Of a DNA stretch of 64,000 nucleotides, positions 53,062 to 62,666 are shown piece after piece. Made by a program: the position numbers and the translations under genes. The stretch lies in contig JAFLCG010000001.1 of assembly GCA_017303635.1 (NCBI GenBank), positions 682,001 through 746,000 on the forward strand, read 5' to 3'. Below the pieces are notes generated by a model. It was not told where the DNA came from, did no database searches, and saw only the letters and a list, made by a program, of their open reading frames with translations. How positions within the stretch are numbered: the first letter of the stretch is position 1; every line of letters begins with the position of its first letter. The DNA is from Anaerolineae bacterium (GTDB taxonomy: Bacteria > Chloroflexota > Anaerolineae > Aggregatilineales > Phototrophicaceae).

Positions 53062-53483
53062 ACGGCGTTGTAGTGGCGCTGGGTGATGAAGCTGCCGATT
53101 CCCCAGGCGAAGATCATCAGCGGGCCGACCATGATCGTTGGGAAGTTCGGCAGGAGATCCGCCGCCTCCAGGAATCCCCAGGTGATGGTGAAAATCAGGG
53201 TCGCGCCCAGGCTGATGCCGAAGGCCTCAAACTGGATGCGGCGCAGGAGTTCATCCATCTCGCGCAGGTAGACCAGGAATAACCAGAAAACGACCAGCAG
53301 CGGAACAACCGGCAGCAAGGCCACCGGATAGCGCCAGATCGAGTCGCTTAAGGTGTTCAATATCTGCTGCGATGTGACCACCAGAATGGTATAGACCGCC
53401 ATAGCGATGGCAAAGCGCCGGCCAAAACGTTGCTTTGATAGTACTTGCGGATTGACCGGACGTGAGTCGGACATAGCTGCCAT
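53046..53483 (-). CDS. Four-helix membrane protein paired with XRE regulator
   Basis: A 145-aa protein with four transmembrane helices (~25-43, ~55-75, ~88-108, ~113-133). ATG 53483 is chosen because AGAGG lies 9 nt upstream; ATG 53474 is also possible. It resembles small multi-helix proteins encoded with XRE regulators. It might sense membrane or signal state for the regulator (inference). Confidence 0.8.
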   Translation of the reverse strand: MAAMSDSRPVNPQVLSKQRFGRRFAIAMAVYTILVVTSQQILNTLSDSIWRYPVALLPVVPLLVVFWLFLVYLREMDELLRRIQFEAFGISLGATLIFTITWGFLEAADLLPNFPTIMVGPLMIFAWGIGSFITQRHYNAVCETD

Positions 53484-53516
53484 TCCCACTTACCTCTATC
53501 GAATGTCAACAGTTGG

Positions 53517-53545
53517 AGTGTAAAGGGGGATTGTCAATATGTCAA
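53517..53545 (-). promoter_or_regulatory. Promoter of the membrane protein-XRE operon
   Basis: On the minus strand, -35 TTGACA (53540-53545), 17-bp spacer, -10 TACACT (53517-53522). A second TTGACA lies in the spacer (53532-53537) and another TGTCAA at 53504, possibly an operator for the XRE protein. Confidence 0.65.
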
Positions 53546-53602
53546 GTTTGCTTTACACATGGTTTTCATGGGAAATTGACAAACCAATACGTTCGGACCC
53601 AT

Positions 53603-53631
53603 TGACACGAATGTTAAATTAATGTTAAATT
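53603..53631 (+). promoter_or_regulatory. Promoter of the 145-aa gene with leader
   Basis: -35 TTGACA (53603-53608), 17-bp spacer, -10 TTAAAT (53626-53631). The AT-rich box contains a direct repeat of ATGTTAAATT. Confidence 0.55.
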
Positions 53632-53647
53632 GTGTTAATTGAAGTTT

Positions 53648-53685
53648 AAGAGCTACCCAGAGTCTAGATAGGTGCGGTAGCTCTT
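53648..53685 (+). promoter_or_regulatory. Leader hairpin just upstream of the ribosome site
   Basis: AAGAGCTACC (53648-53657) and GGTAGCTCTT (53676-53685) form a perfect 10-bp stem with an 18-nt loop in the 5' leader, about 14 nt before AGGAG. Could modulate translation or mRNA stability, or mark a cis-regulatory RNA. Confidence 0.5.
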
Positions 53686-53712
53686 CTCATCTCCGCCGAA
53701 AGGAGTATGCCG

Positions 53713-54150
53713 ATGAACACCGTCGCTGCACGGACAGTCGCCGCACACGTCGCCGAACTGATCGAATTCGCCAGCATATTCCAGGCCAGGTATGGCAAAC
53801 AGTACCGTATGAAACCGGGCAGTCCAGCCGAAGCGTGGAATATCTATAACGCCATCCTTGATAAGCAAGTGACGATTGCCAGCTTGCTTGACTACCCCGC
53901 GCTGGAAAATCCGCTCCAACGCTGCCCCCAGTGGTGGAAGTATCAGGATTGTATTGACATCGGGACTGCCAGCATGATGGCGACTGAGGTCAGTCACCTG
54001 ATTGCGGCCTGTGCCTGGTTCGAGGCGGAATCCGTTGGGGAACCTTCCCCGGTTATCCTCAGTGCCCAGCAGGTGATCGCCGGGATGCTGCAACCCAACA
54101 CGATCATGTTGGCTCAGGATGGGCAGACGGCACTGCGGTTGGTATCGTAG
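53713..54150 (+). CDS. Hypothetical helical protein (145 aa)
   Basis: ATG 53713 has AGGAG 7 nt upstream (an ATG at 53707 is too close to it). The protein is mostly helical, with WNIYNAILDKQVTIASLLDY and ATEVSHLIAACAWFEAE as notable segments. No family is recognised. It is a single-gene unit with its own promoter, leader hairpin and strong terminator, which argues for a real, regulated gene despite a long antisense ORF. Confidence 0.75.
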   Translation: MNTVAARTVAAHVAELIEFASIFQARYGKQYRMKPGSPAEAWNIYNAILDKQVTIASLLDYPALENPLQRCPQWWKYQDCIDIGTASMMATEVSHLIAACAWFEAESVGEPSPVILSAQQVIAGMLQPNTIMLAQDGQTALRLVS

Positions 54151-54177
54151 AATCCTCATCCTCATCAATCGGATTAT

Positions 54178-54210
54178 AAAATCCCTGCTGCACTGATAAG
54201 CAGGGATTTT
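54178..54210 (+). terminator. Rho-independent terminator
   Basis: AAAATCCCTGCT-gcactgata-AGCAGGGATTTT: a 12-bp perfect stem with A- and T-flanks, 27 bp after the 145-aa gene stop. Symmetric enough to work in both directions. Confidence 0.9.
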
Positions 54211-54410
54211 GATTTGGCAATGAACCGATTGTCCCCTTAGTACGTATAGTTGTTATGCAGCATACCTGCAGGGATGGAATACCAGTGGATATGCCACGCC
54301 TTGCCTCGACGATGCCCGTGAGGCATTTAATGCATGCCGCGATTCCAATTATTACAAGCTAACCCTTCCTTAAAGCCTTTCATACACCTTTAAAAACCGT
54401 AAAGAACCTC

Positions 54411-54439
54411 TTGTATCCGAATAAATGTTCTGATACACT
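54411..54439 (+). promoter_or_regulatory. Promoter of the ABC exporter operon
   Basis: -35 TTGTAT (54411-54416), 17-bp spacer, -10 TACACT (54434-54439), 35 bp before the start codon, which has AGGAG upstream. Confidence 0.55.
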
Positions 54440-54474
54440 AATCCTCTTGCACACCCATCAGGAGACGTATACGT

Positions 54475-56262
54475 ATGACCACTCGCGGCGAGTTCACGAT
54501 TGAGTCGGCTTATCGCTATAACCGTTCCGGGGCAGTGCGCTGGATTGCCTCGCACGTATGGCGTTATAAGCTGCTCCTCTTTGTGGTGATTGCTTGTTAT
54601 CCCATTGCTTGGGCATCGTTTTCCTACGCGCGCATTCTGATCGGCAACGTAGCTGAAGAGATCATCAGGCCGACCGTACCCGGTGCATTGTTGAGCCTCT
54701 CATTAGTCGCGCTGACGGTGCTGCTGATGGACTCGGTGGCGTCACTCATCAGCAGCCTGACGCTGGTGAATATTGCGCAGCGGCTGGAACGGGATACTCG
54801 GCAGGAACTGTACGAAAGCCTGCTCGGCAAGAGCCAGACTTTCCACGACCGCCAGCGGGTAGGGGACATCATGGCGCGGGCGACCGATGATGTACAGCAG
54901 TTGAATACGCTCATCATGCCGGGGCTGCTGTTCATCTTCGACATGCTGATGGGATTGATTATGCCGATGATCTTCCTGGCGACTATCCGCTTGGAACTGC
55001 TCCTGGTGCCTGCGCTCTTCATTCTCAGCTTTGTCCTATTCATTCGCCCATACCAAGCCCGATTAAACCCGGTGGTGGGTGCGCAGCGCGGCGCATTCGG
55101 CGCGATGAACGCCGGCCTTGAAGAAACAATCTCTGGCATTGAAGTGGTCAAGGCCAGCGCCCAGGAAGCCTTTGAGCGCGTCAAGTTCACCAAGAATGCC
55201 AAGGCCTTCCGGGATTACTTCGCTCAGCAGGGGCGGATTGAGGCGACTTACCTACCGACGATGTTCTATGCCTTCGCGCTGGGTTTGACCTTCTGGCACT
55301 GCATCATCCTGTACAACCAGGGGCTTCTGACGATCGCCGATGTGGTCGCAGCGACGGGTTTAGTCATTTTGCTGCGCTTCCCGATCTTCTTCTCGCTGTT
55401 TGCATTCACGCTGGTGCAGTTAGGTATTGCCGGTGGCGAGCGCATTCTCAAGGTCATCAACGAAGAAGCCGATCTGGATGAGAACGCCGGTGGTTATGCG
55501 GCACCAATGCGTGGGGAGATCACGTTTGAGAACGTGAGCTTTGGTTATGAAGACGGCAAGGTGTTGGAGGGGATTTCCTTCACGGTTAAACCGGGTCAGA
55601 CTCTGGCGATTGTTGGGCAGACAGGTTCCGGCAAGAGTACCCTCACCGACCTTATCAACCGTACCTATGATGTGACCGCCGGGCGTGTTTTGATCGATGG
55701 CGTTGATGTGCGTGAATGGAGCCTGGAGTCGCTGCGGTCACAGATCAGCCGCATCGAGCAGGATGTGTTCCTGTTCTCCCGCACTCTGGCGGAGAACATC
55801 GCTTTCAGCAAACCGGGCGCAACCCAGGCTGAGATCGAGCATGCGGCGAAAGAAGCCCAGGCGCACCAGTTTATCAGCGGCTTTGAAAAGGGTTATGAGA
55901 CCGAAGTGGGTGAGCGCGGCGTGACGCTCTCTGGTGGGCAGCGGCAGCGGATCGCGCTGGCGCGGGCCTTCCTGAGCGATCCGCGCATCCTCATTCTGGA
56001 CGATTCGACCAGCGCCATTGACAGCGCCACCGAGGACGAAATCCAGAAGGCCATCAACCGGGCACAGGAAGGCCGCACGACCCTGTTGATCACGCACCGC
56101 TTGTCCCAGATTCGATGGGCAGATCATATCCTGCTGCTGGAGGATGGGCGGGTGCTGGCGGCGGGCGATCATGAAACCTTGCTGCGGACGAGCGCAGCCT
56201 ACCGGCGTATCTTCGCCCGTTACGACATGGCGCTGCCACCGCTGGAACGGGTACCGGCGTAG
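54475..56262 (+). CDS. ABC exporter half, degenerate-site subunit
   Basis: A 595-aa half-transporter of the MsbA/BmrCD type. An ABC transmembrane domain with six helices (~30-320) is followed by a nucleotide-binding domain (~345-580) with Walker A GQTGSGKST (~380-388), signature TLSGGQRQRIALARAF and Walker B ILDDST. The residue after the Walker B Asp is Asp510 instead of catalytic Glu, as in the non-hydrolysing site of heterodimeric exporters (BmrC/TM287 type). The next gene supplies the partner with Glu. Probably exports lipids, drugs or peptides. Confidence 0.93.
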   Translation: MTTRGEFTIESAYRYNRSGAVRWIASHVWRYKLLLFVVIACYPIAWASFSYARILIGNVAEEIIRPTVPGALLSLSLVALTVLLMDSVASLISSLTLVNIAQRLERDTRQELYESLLGKSQTFHDRQRVGDIMARATDDVQQLNTLIMPGLLFIFDMLMGLIMPMIFLATIRLELLLVPALFILSFVLFIRPYQARLNPVVGAQRGAFGAMNAGLEETISGIEVVKASAQEAFERVKFTKNAKAFRDYFAQQGRIEATYLPTMFYAFALGLTFWHCIILYNQGLLTIADVVAATGLVILLRFPIFFSLFAFTLVQLGIAGGERILKVINEEADLDENAGGYAAPMRGEITFENVSFGYEDGKVLEGISFTVKPGQTLAIVGQTGSGKSTLTDLINRTYDVTAGRVLIDGVDVREWSLESLRSQISRIEQDVFLFSRTLAENIAFSKPGATQAEIEHAAKEAQAHQFISGFEKGYETEVGERGVTLSGGQRQRIALARAFLSDPRILILDDSTSAIDSATEDEIQKAINRAQEGRTTLLITHRLSQIRWADHILLLEDGRVLAAGDHETLLRTSAAYRRIFARYDMALPPLERVPA

Positions 56263-56341
56263 CCTCTACAACCAAAGGAATTGGGTGCACACGCTGCGCC
56301 CCTACACATGCCAAACATGAAAGTAGATAGAGAGGATTCAC

Positions 56342-58150
56342 ATGGGCTTTATCATGGACGGTCTGGACGCTGAAGCGTATGACCGTAAGTATAGTGATGG
56401 CGCTCTGGTACGCCGCATCAGCACCTATTTCCGCCCGGAAGGTGGGCGCTTAGCGATCGTGATGCTGGCGATTGCGGCCGGGTCGATTGTCAATACCATC
56501 ATCCCGATTGTCATCTCAGATACGATTGATCGTATCCAAGGCGATAACAGCACCGGCATCATCGTCGGGATCATCGCTGGATTGATCGTGTTTGGCCTGT
56601 TGAGCTGGGCGTTTAACGCTGCCCGGCAGTGGCTGTCCTCGATTGCCATTGGTAACGTCACGCTCAAGATCCGGCAGGATGCGTTCGATGCTGTAGTCGA
56701 ACGTGACCTCTCGTTTTACGATGAGTTTCAATCCGGCAAGATCGTCAGCCGCGTGACTTCCGACTCGCAGGCGTTTTCGTCGGTTGTCGGTTTGGTGACA
56801 GAGCTTGGCAGCCAGATCCTCATCATCACCCTGCTGACGGGCTATCTGTTCACCGTCAGTGTGCCGATGACCTTGATGACGCTGGCGATCAGCCCGTTCA
56901 TCATCCTGGCCTCGCTTGGCTTCCGGCATTTCGCCCGGCAGACCGTTACGCAGTCACGGCGCATTAACGCGGTGGTCAGTTCCCACATTCAGGAAACCAT
57001 CAGCGGCATTGGTATTGCCAAGACCTTCCGGCAGGAACAGACCGTTTACAACACCTTTCTGGATGTCAACCAGCAGAGCTTCCGCATCAATTTGCGGACA
57101 GGGATGACCTTCAGCAGTATCTTCCCCATATTGATCTCGATTGCCAGCCTGGGAACAGGCGCACTGATCTACTTCGGCGGCGTCGCGGCGCAGAACGGGG
57201 ACATCACCTCTGGCGAGTGGTACCTGTTCATCCAGGGTATTTCTATGTTCTGGTTCCCGCTGACCAGCATCGCCAGCTTCTGGAGCCAGTTCCAGTTGGG
57301 CTTGGCGGCAGGCGAGCGCGTCTTCGCCCTGATTGATGCCGAGCCGAAAGTGGTGCAAACCGGCGAGAACAAGGTGCTGCCGAACCCGCGTGGGGAGATC
57401 ACCTTTGACCGGGTTCACTTCCGCTATACCGAGAAGGAGCCGGTGCTGACAGATTTCTCGCTGACGATCAAAGCGGGCGAGACTCTGGCGCTGGTCGGGC
57501 ATACCGGATCGGGTAAGTCGAGCATTGGCAAACTGGTCGCCCGCTTCTATGAGTATCAGGAAGGGCGCATCCTGATTGATGGTCATGACATTCGCTCGCT
57601 CGATCTGGGAGCGTACCGTTCGCGCCTGGGGATTGTGACGCAGACACCGTTCCTGTTCGACGGTACGGTGCGGGAGAATCTGCGCTACGGTGCGCCGAAC
57701 GCTAGTGATGCCGATGTGGAACGGATTGCCAACCTGGTCGGCAATGGCGATTGGCTTCGCACGCTGCCGGAGGGGCTAGAAACTCAAGTGGGAGAACGTG
57801 GGAGCAGCCTCTCGATGGGGCAGCGGCAGTTGGTGGCGCTGGGTCGGGTGCTGCTACAAGACCCGGCGATTTGTATCCTCGATGAAGCCACTGCCAGCGT
57901 TGACCCGTTGACCGAGACCTTCATTCAGGAAGGTTTGGACACCGTGCTGGAAGGACGCACCTCCATCGTCATCGCACATCGCCTGAGCACCATCAAACAT
58001 GCTGACCGCATCATCGTCCTGCGCGAAGGCAAGATCATCGAGCAGGGCACCCACGACTCGTTGATGGCGGGCGGTGGTCACTACGCTGAACTCTACAACA
58101 CCTACTTCCGTCACCAGAGCCTCGATTATCTGGAGACGCGGGTGGCATAG
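56342..58150 (+). CDS. ABC exporter half, catalytic-site subunit
   Basis: A 602-aa half-transporter. Six-helix transmembrane domain (~30-325) and NBD (~350-590) with Walker A GHTGSGKSS, Walker B ILDEAT with catalytic Glu515, and H-loop IAHRLSTI. The signature is LSMGQRQ instead of LSGGQ, so its own signature completes the degenerate site of the partner, the normal asymmetry of heterodimeric exporters. AGAGAGGA precedes ATG 56342. Co-transcribed with the first half, 79 bp downstream of it. Confidence 0.93.
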   Translation: MGFIMDGLDAEAYDRKYSDGALVRRISTYFRPEGGRLAIVMLAIAAGSIVNTIIPIVISDTIDRIQGDNSTGIIVGIIAGLIVFGLLSWAFNAARQWLSSIAIGNVTLKIRQDAFDAVVERDLSFYDEFQSGKIVSRVTSDSQAFSSVVGLVTELGSQILIITLLTGYLFTVSVPMTLMTLAISPFIILASLGFRHFARQTVTQSRRINAVVSSHIQETISGIGIAKTFRQEQTVYNTFLDVNQQSFRINLRTGMTFSSIFPILISIASLGTGALIYFGGVAAQNGDITSGEWYLFIQGISMFWFPLTSIASFWSQFQLGLAAGERVFALIDAEPKVVQTGENKVLPNPRGEITFDRVHFRYTEKEPVLTDFSLTIKAGETLALVGHTGSGKSSIGKLVARFYEYQEGRILIDGHDIRSLDLGAYRSRLGIVTQTPFLFDGTVRENLRYGAPNASDADVERIANLVGNGDWLRTLPEGLETQVGERGSSLSMGQRQLVALGRVLLQDPAICILDEATASVDPLTETFIQEGLDTVLEGRTSIVIAHRLSTIKHADRIIVLREGKIIEQGTHDSLMAGGGHYAELYNTYFRHQSLDYLETRVA

Positions 58151-58160
58151 GGAAATTAGT

Positions 58161-58203
58161 GGGGAGACAGCAAGTAGGCGAAAAGCCTCAAGTTGTTCTC
58201 CCC
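58161..58203. terminator. Bidirectional hairpin between convergent genes
   Basis: GGGGAG (58161-58166) pairs with CTCCCC (58198-58203), and an inner AGGC-gaaaa-GCCT extends the stem. It lies 10 bp after the ABC gene stop and overlaps the stop of the convergent oxidoreductase gene. No strong T-run. Confidence 0.5.
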
Positions 58204-59132
58204 CTAGCTGCGTTGGGCGTCACCCGGATGACGACATGGCCTTTCTTGTGTCCTTGATCGACATACCGGTGTGCCTCAACGATTTGCTCCAGCGGGTAGC
58301 AGCGGTCAATAACTGGGCGCAGCTTGCCTTCTACAATCAGCTTTTTGACCGCTAGGAGCTCTTCAATACTTTCACCCCGCCCTGAATCCGCCATAACATT
58401 CAAGTAGATACCAGTCGGCTTCAACGCCTGCTGGCCTTTGGCTGGCGACAGCTTGCCCACAGCGTCAAAAATAACATCGTAAGTTTCGCCGCGCTCGGTG
58501 AAATCCTCGTGTGTGTAATCAACGACTGCATTTGCGCCAAGCGACTTCACGAGTTCAAGGTGGGTACTACTGCATACCCCGGTCACATTGGCCCCAAAAT
58601 GCTGTTTAGCAAGCTGGACTGCATATGTCCCAACCGAGCCGGAAGCGCCATAGATCAGCACTTTTTGTCCCGGCTGGATGTTGGCTTTGCGCAGACAGCG
58701 TAAGGCAGTGAATGCCCCGGTGGGAGCAGCGGCGGCTTCTTCATAAGTGAGATTGTCCGGTTTGATGAGCAGCATCCCGTCTTCAGGCATACATTTGTAC
58801 TCTGCATATCCGCCGAAATTGACCGAGGATGTTGACGCAAAGACTGGATCGCCTGGCTTGAAGCGGGTCACGTCCTTGCCAACCGCTTCCACCTCCCCAG
58901 CCAACTCCATTCCCAGTACCTTTCTTCTGGGTTTGAAAACACCTAAGTACAGGCGGGCGAACAACCACATTTCCCGTGGGACGCTGAAACTCCGCATCCG
59001 TGTATCGCCAACATGCGCAGTGGTCGCGTAGACTTTAATCAGCACCTCGTTATCCTTGGGAATCGGCTTCGGCAGGTCAGTCAGATGCAAAACCTCCGGT
59101 GGGCCGTACTGTGTATAGACTACTGCTTTCAT
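58188..59132 (-). CDS. NAD(P)-dependent quinone oxidoreductase-like (MDR family)
   Basis: A 314-aa medium-chain dehydrogenase/reductase. It has an N-terminal GroES-like domain ([35 protein letters not shown] at ~80-97) and a Rossmann domain with [16 protein letters not shown] (~153-168). The catalytic and structural Zn ligands of alcohol dehydrogenases are absent, placing it with zeta-crystallin/quinone oxidoreductase-like enzymes that use NADPH. The substrate is unknown. Single gene. Confidence 0.9.
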   Translation of the reverse strand: MKAVVYTQYGPPEVLHLTDLPKPIPKDNEVLIKVYATTAHVGDTRMRSFSVPREMWLFARLYLGVFKPRRKVLGMELAGEVEAVGKDVTRFKPGDPVFASTSSVNFGGYAEYKCMPEDGMLLIKPDNLTYEEAAAAPTGAFTALRCLRKANIQPGQKVLIYGASGSVGTYAVQLAKQHFGANVTGVCSSTHLELVKSLGANAVVDYTHEDFTERGETYDVIFDAVGKLSPAKGQQALKPTGIYLNVMADSGRGESIEELLAVKKLIVEGKLRPVIDRCYPLEQIVEAHRYVDQGHKKGHVVIRVTPNAARGRTT

Positions 59133-59378
59133 GAGTCTCCCCCAATGCGTTTAACAGGCGCTTCCAATACCAGCACAATGACGGCTCGCGGCAGATACCA
59201 GCCAAATCTATGTATATTCATATACGCTGTCTGTGACTGTTTTGTTTTATTTGCCCTGTCCGGGCCATATTTGTTGCCCAAGCATCTACTACTGAGCTTA
59301 CGCAGATAAGGCTGGTCTCAGGCGGGCCAGACTTGCCTTGCCCCTACAAAATGCAGCGTTCTGGACAAGTCTTTATTA

Positions 59379-59408
59379 AACAAAAAGGAGCGCCCATCGA
59401 CGCTCCCC
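59379..59408 (-). terminator. Rho-independent terminator of the aminotransferase gene
   Basis: On the minus strand GGAGCG-tcgatggg-CGCTCC followed by TTTTTGTTT, 37 bp past the stop. The rest of the spacer 59133-59442 holds no supported gene. Confidence 0.85.
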
Positions 59409-59442
59409 TGTCTTCACTGTAGCTGTGAACTGTGTAGTAACT

Positions 59443-60780
59443 TTACTTCCCCGTATAGTATCCATCCGCCTTGGTCAGCGCGTGATCGAGGATTTGCAGC
59501 CCTTCCTGAATCTGTGCTTCGGTGGCGATCAGCGGTGGGGTGTTAAAGACGATGTTCCAACGCACCATGGTCGATACACCTTCTTCACGCAGCGTCTTGG
59601 CGATGATGCCCATCGGTTCGCTCATGGCACCCTGCCAGGGGCTGAGGGGTTCTTTGGTATCCCGGTCTTTGACCAATTCAATGGCATGGTGCATCCCCGC
59701 GCCGCGCACATCCCCGATGATCGGGTGCTTCTCCGCCAGATCCATCAGACCCCGGCGCAGGACTTTGCCCATTTCGCGGGCGCGTTCGACCAGGTTCTCT
59801 TGACGGTAGACCTCGATAGTCGCTACACCGGCGGCCATCGCCAGCGGATGCGAGCTGTAGGTCAGGCCGAGCGAGAACATGCGGTCATCGAAGTAATGGG
59901 CGATGGCGTCACTCATAGCGACGGCACCCAGCGGCACATAGCCACTGGTGATCCCCTTGGCGGTCGCCAGTAGATCGGGCTTGACGTTCGGGTAATGATC
60001 GATGCCGAACCATTCGCCGGTACGGCCCCAGCCACTCATAACTTCATCAACGATGAAGAGCAGGCCATACTGCTGGCAGATTTCATAGACGCGATTGTAG
60101 AACACCGGCCCCGGTTGGATGACGCCGCTGGTGCCGCTGTAGCCCTCCAGAATGATGGCGGCGCACAACTTCGGGTCTTCCATCTGGACGATCTCTTCCA
60201 CCATGTCGGCCATGATGGCATCGCCTTCATCCTGGGTGCGACCCTTGTAGACTGGGCTGCGGTAAGCATAGGGGTCAGGCAAGCGGACGATTCCCGGCAC
60301 CGAAGCATGACCGTGACGGCGCGGGTCACCACCGGCGGTAGCTGCGCCGAAAGTCGCCCCGTGATAGGAACGATAGCGAGTCAAAATCTTCTCTTTACCG
60401 GTATAAAGCCGGGCGATCTTGATGGCGCTCTCGATGGCATCGGTGCCGCCGTTGGTGAAGAAGACCTTCGACATATTCGGCATCACTTCGGCGCAGAGTT
60501 CGCCCAAACGACCGCGTGCTTCGGTGGCGATGCCGGGGTAGGCGAAGCTGATCTTGCTGATGGCCTCCTGAATGGCCTTGACCACGTGCGGGTGGCCGTG
60601 ACCGATGTTCACATTCACCAATTGGGATGACCAGTCGAGGTACCGCTTGCCTTCGGTATCCCAGAAGTAGACCCCCTCAGCATGATCCATGACGATGGGA
60701 TTGCTCCAACTGGCCTGGGTGGACCAACTGGTGATGGTATGTTCGCGATTACTGGCGACGATTTCAGCATTGGTGGGCAT
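59443..60780 (-). CDS. Class III pyridoxal-phosphate aminotransferase
   Basis: A 445-aa omega-type aminotransferase. Landmarks are FFTNGGTDAIESAIKIARLY (PLP phosphate site, ~99-118), YRSYHGATFGA (~130-140), the FIVDEVMSGWGRTGEW segment with the PLP-binding Asp (~235-250) and the Schiff-base Lys in TAKGITSGY (~268-276). ATG 60780 is selected for its AGGAGGAAG site; the ORF extends further only by overlapping the neighbour. Resembles omega-amino acid:pyruvate, taurine or aspartate-family transaminases; the amino donor cannot be named. Confidence 0.93.
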   Translation of the reverse strand: MPTNAEIVASNREHTITSWSTQASWSNPIVMDHAEGVYFWDTEGKRYLDWSSQLVNVNIGHGHPHVVKAIQEAISKISFAYPGIATEARGRLGELCAEVMPNMSKVFFTNGGTDAIESAIKIARLYTGKEKILTRYRSYHGATFGAATAGGDPRRHGHASVPGIVRLPDPYAYRSPVYKGRTQDEGDAIMADMVEEIVQMEDPKLCAAIILEGYSGTSGVIQPGPVFYNRVYEICQQYGLLFIVDEVMSGWGRTGEWFGIDHYPNVKPDLLATAKGITSGYVPLGAVAMSDAIAHYFDDRMFSLGLTYSSHPLAMAAGVATIEVYRQENLVERAREMGKVLRRGLMDLAEKHPIIGDVRGAGMHHAIELVKDRDTKEPLSPWQGAMSEPMGIIAKTLREEGVSTMVRWNIVFNTPPLIATEAQIQEGLQILDHALTKADGYYTGK

Positions 60781-60901
60781 AAGGGCTTCCTCCTGCAATA
60801 AGGCGGCCTGCCAGTTGGCATCCGTGTTCAAAGAATGGTGAACTGTGCGGTTATTGTAAACCGGAAGCGGGCGAGAACTCAACCAGCCTGAATACCATGT
60901 C

Positions 60902-62572
60902 TCAAGCCTGAATTTCCACAACAACCCCCTCCTCTGCCCAGGTGTAGAGGAGTTGTATGTTGTCGTTGCTCAGGAGGATGCAGCCGTAGGTCACGCGGGT
61001 CCCAAGCGAGTTGGTCCATAGTAGTTGATTGCCGCCGCGTGTCGGGAAACCATGGAAGCCGTTGGTGAAATCCGCACCGGGGATGGGTTGGTAGACGCCC
61101 ATGAACTGCGGCATCCACAAGTCCCAGTTGCCAGCGTAGGCGTTCGGCTCGTGGGAGATGATCTGGTAGATGCCGGGCCAGGTGGGGCTATCGCTGATCC
61201 CTGTGCTGGCGAGCCACTCCCATTTGAGTTGACCACCCTCGTAGATCCATGTCCGCTGCTGGCTGATGCTGACCACGATGCGCTTATCCGGGTTGATCGG
61301 GTAGGGCAGAAAAGTATCGACCGACGGGATGGTGATCGTCTGCCCGGCGGAGACCGACTGCACCCCGCCGTTGGCTTGCACGATGTAGAGGTACGGCACG
61401 CCGTAATCCCATGCGATGCTGGTGATGGTTTCACCGTTGCCTACCACATGCTGCCGGTCACGGTGATAGACGCGCACCCAGGGCGCGGTCGAACCACGGG
61501 CGACGGCATCCAGCACGCTGCTCACTGCTTCATCCATGTTCAGGTAGCGAGAGGTATCTAGCACACTGGCCGCTTGCTGTGTCAGGAAGCCACGCACCGG
61601 GGCATCCTGCGCCGTTAATGCGAGTCCGGTCGGGCTGGCGGCATCTGGTGAGGCGGTCAACCAACTGCCCCAGTGTTCCGGTACCACTGACCAGTAGACC
61701 GAGTCCCCAGTCAGCGGATCATAAACGCGAATATCCAGCGGATTACTGAGCAGACGGCGCGCAGCTTCCAGCATGGAGGTCGAGTCCATCACGGCAGGCT
61801 GCACTTCGACCATTGCCAATTCGAAGGTCCCATTGGCGAGGGTGGCTGGGTCGCGCAAGCGGGTGAACGTCGCTTCGACATCCAGCACGCGCCCGTTGAC
61901 CGGCGCGGTGGCGTCTACTTGACCATTGACCATCTGCACTCCAGCGCTGATAGCGGCTCGATCAACCTGAGCACGGAGAGTCTCCAAAAAGGCCGTGGCA
62001 GTCGCTGAATCGAGGCTGTAAACCGGCGCCACCTGGATCGTACCGAACAGGCCGTCGATGAAATTGGATCGCCCTGCCGATTCGGCATAGCGGGCGGTAG
62101 TGGCTGCATCTAGCGTCAAACCGGCCTCGGCTGGATTGACGGCAAATGACTGGTTGCCATCGGTGATCTGAAGCTGCCATACCTGAGCCAGTTTCTGGGC
62201 GGCTCGTTCGGCATTTAAGCCGCCCAGCGCTACGCCGCCCGCCGACACCCCCGGCAGGATACCGCTGAGCAGCAGTACACCGCCTGCTAAGGTCACGGCG
62301 GCACAAGTCATCAGCAGAAACAGGCTGCTGCCGATCAAAATCCAGCGCCAGTGGGATGACCGCTGCGGCCTGCGCTGAACCTGAGTCGGTAAGAAGGCTT
62401 GCGTGACTGGCGGCGATGGGATGATTGGAGGGGGCGGGGCAGTTGGAATAACCGGCTTTGGCGCAAAGACCACGGCATGACCCGGCTGCGTCACCTCGCT
62501 GACCGATTGCGGTCGCATCGGCTGGGTAACCTGGCTATTCATGCGATTGATCTGGGTATGTTCAGATGTCAT
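60902..62572 (-). CDS. Membrane-anchored L,D-transpeptidase with PG-binding and LysM modules
   Basis: A 556-aa cell-wall enzyme. A cytoplasmic Pro-rich N-terminus (~1-75) and one transmembrane helix (~76-105) are followed by a PG-binding/VanW-associated region (~110-330, GVSAGGVALGGLNAERAAQKL). A LysM module (~373-420, HVVGNGETITSIAWDYGVPY) and a C-terminal YkuD catalytic domain (~428-556) follow. Catalytic Cys531 lies in TYGCILLSN and His507 in FHGFPTRGG. The usual SHGC motif reads TYGC here. It would form 3-3 cross-links or attach proteins in the peptidoglycan. Confidence 0.9.
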   Translation of the reverse strand: MTSEHTQINRMNSQVTQPMRPQSVSEVTQPGHAVVFAPKPVIPTAPPPPIIPSPPVTQAFLPTQVQRRPQRSSHWRWILIGSSLFLLMTCAAVTLAGGVLLLSGILPGVSAGGVALGGLNAERAAQKLAQVWQLQITDGNQSFAVNPAEAGLTLDAATTARYAESAGRSNFIDGLFGTIQVAPVYSLDSATATAFLETLRAQVDRAAISAGVQMVNGQVDATAPVNGRVLDVEATFTRLRDPATLANGTFELAMVEVQPAVMDSTSMLEAARRLLSNPLDIRVYDPLTGDSVYWSVVPEHWGSWLTASPDAASPTGLALTAQDAPVRGFLTQQAASVLDTSRYLNMDEAVSSVLDAVARGSTAPWVRVYHRDRQHVVGNGETITSIAWDYGVPYLYIVQANGGVQSVSAGQTITIPSVDTFLPYPINPDKRIVVSISQQRTWIYEGGQLKWEWLASTGISDSPTWPGIYQIISHEPNAYAGNWDLWMPQFMGVYQPIPGADFTNGFHGFPTRGGNQLLWTNSLGTRVTYGCILLSNDNIQLLYTWAEEGVVVEIQA

Positions 62573-62666
62573 TGGACGGTTCTGCGGTTAATGATTTCCA
62601 TGCCCAGTATACGCCCAAATGGAGCGCTCGGTTCGCTATCGTATGGAGAGCGTGGGGCAGGCGCGA

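Noticed and set aside
53653..54168. 171-aa minus-strand ORF overlapping the 145-aa gene
   Set aside because: The plus-strand ORF has a promoter, ribosome site and terminator in the right order; the minus ORF has none and runs through the leader hairpin.
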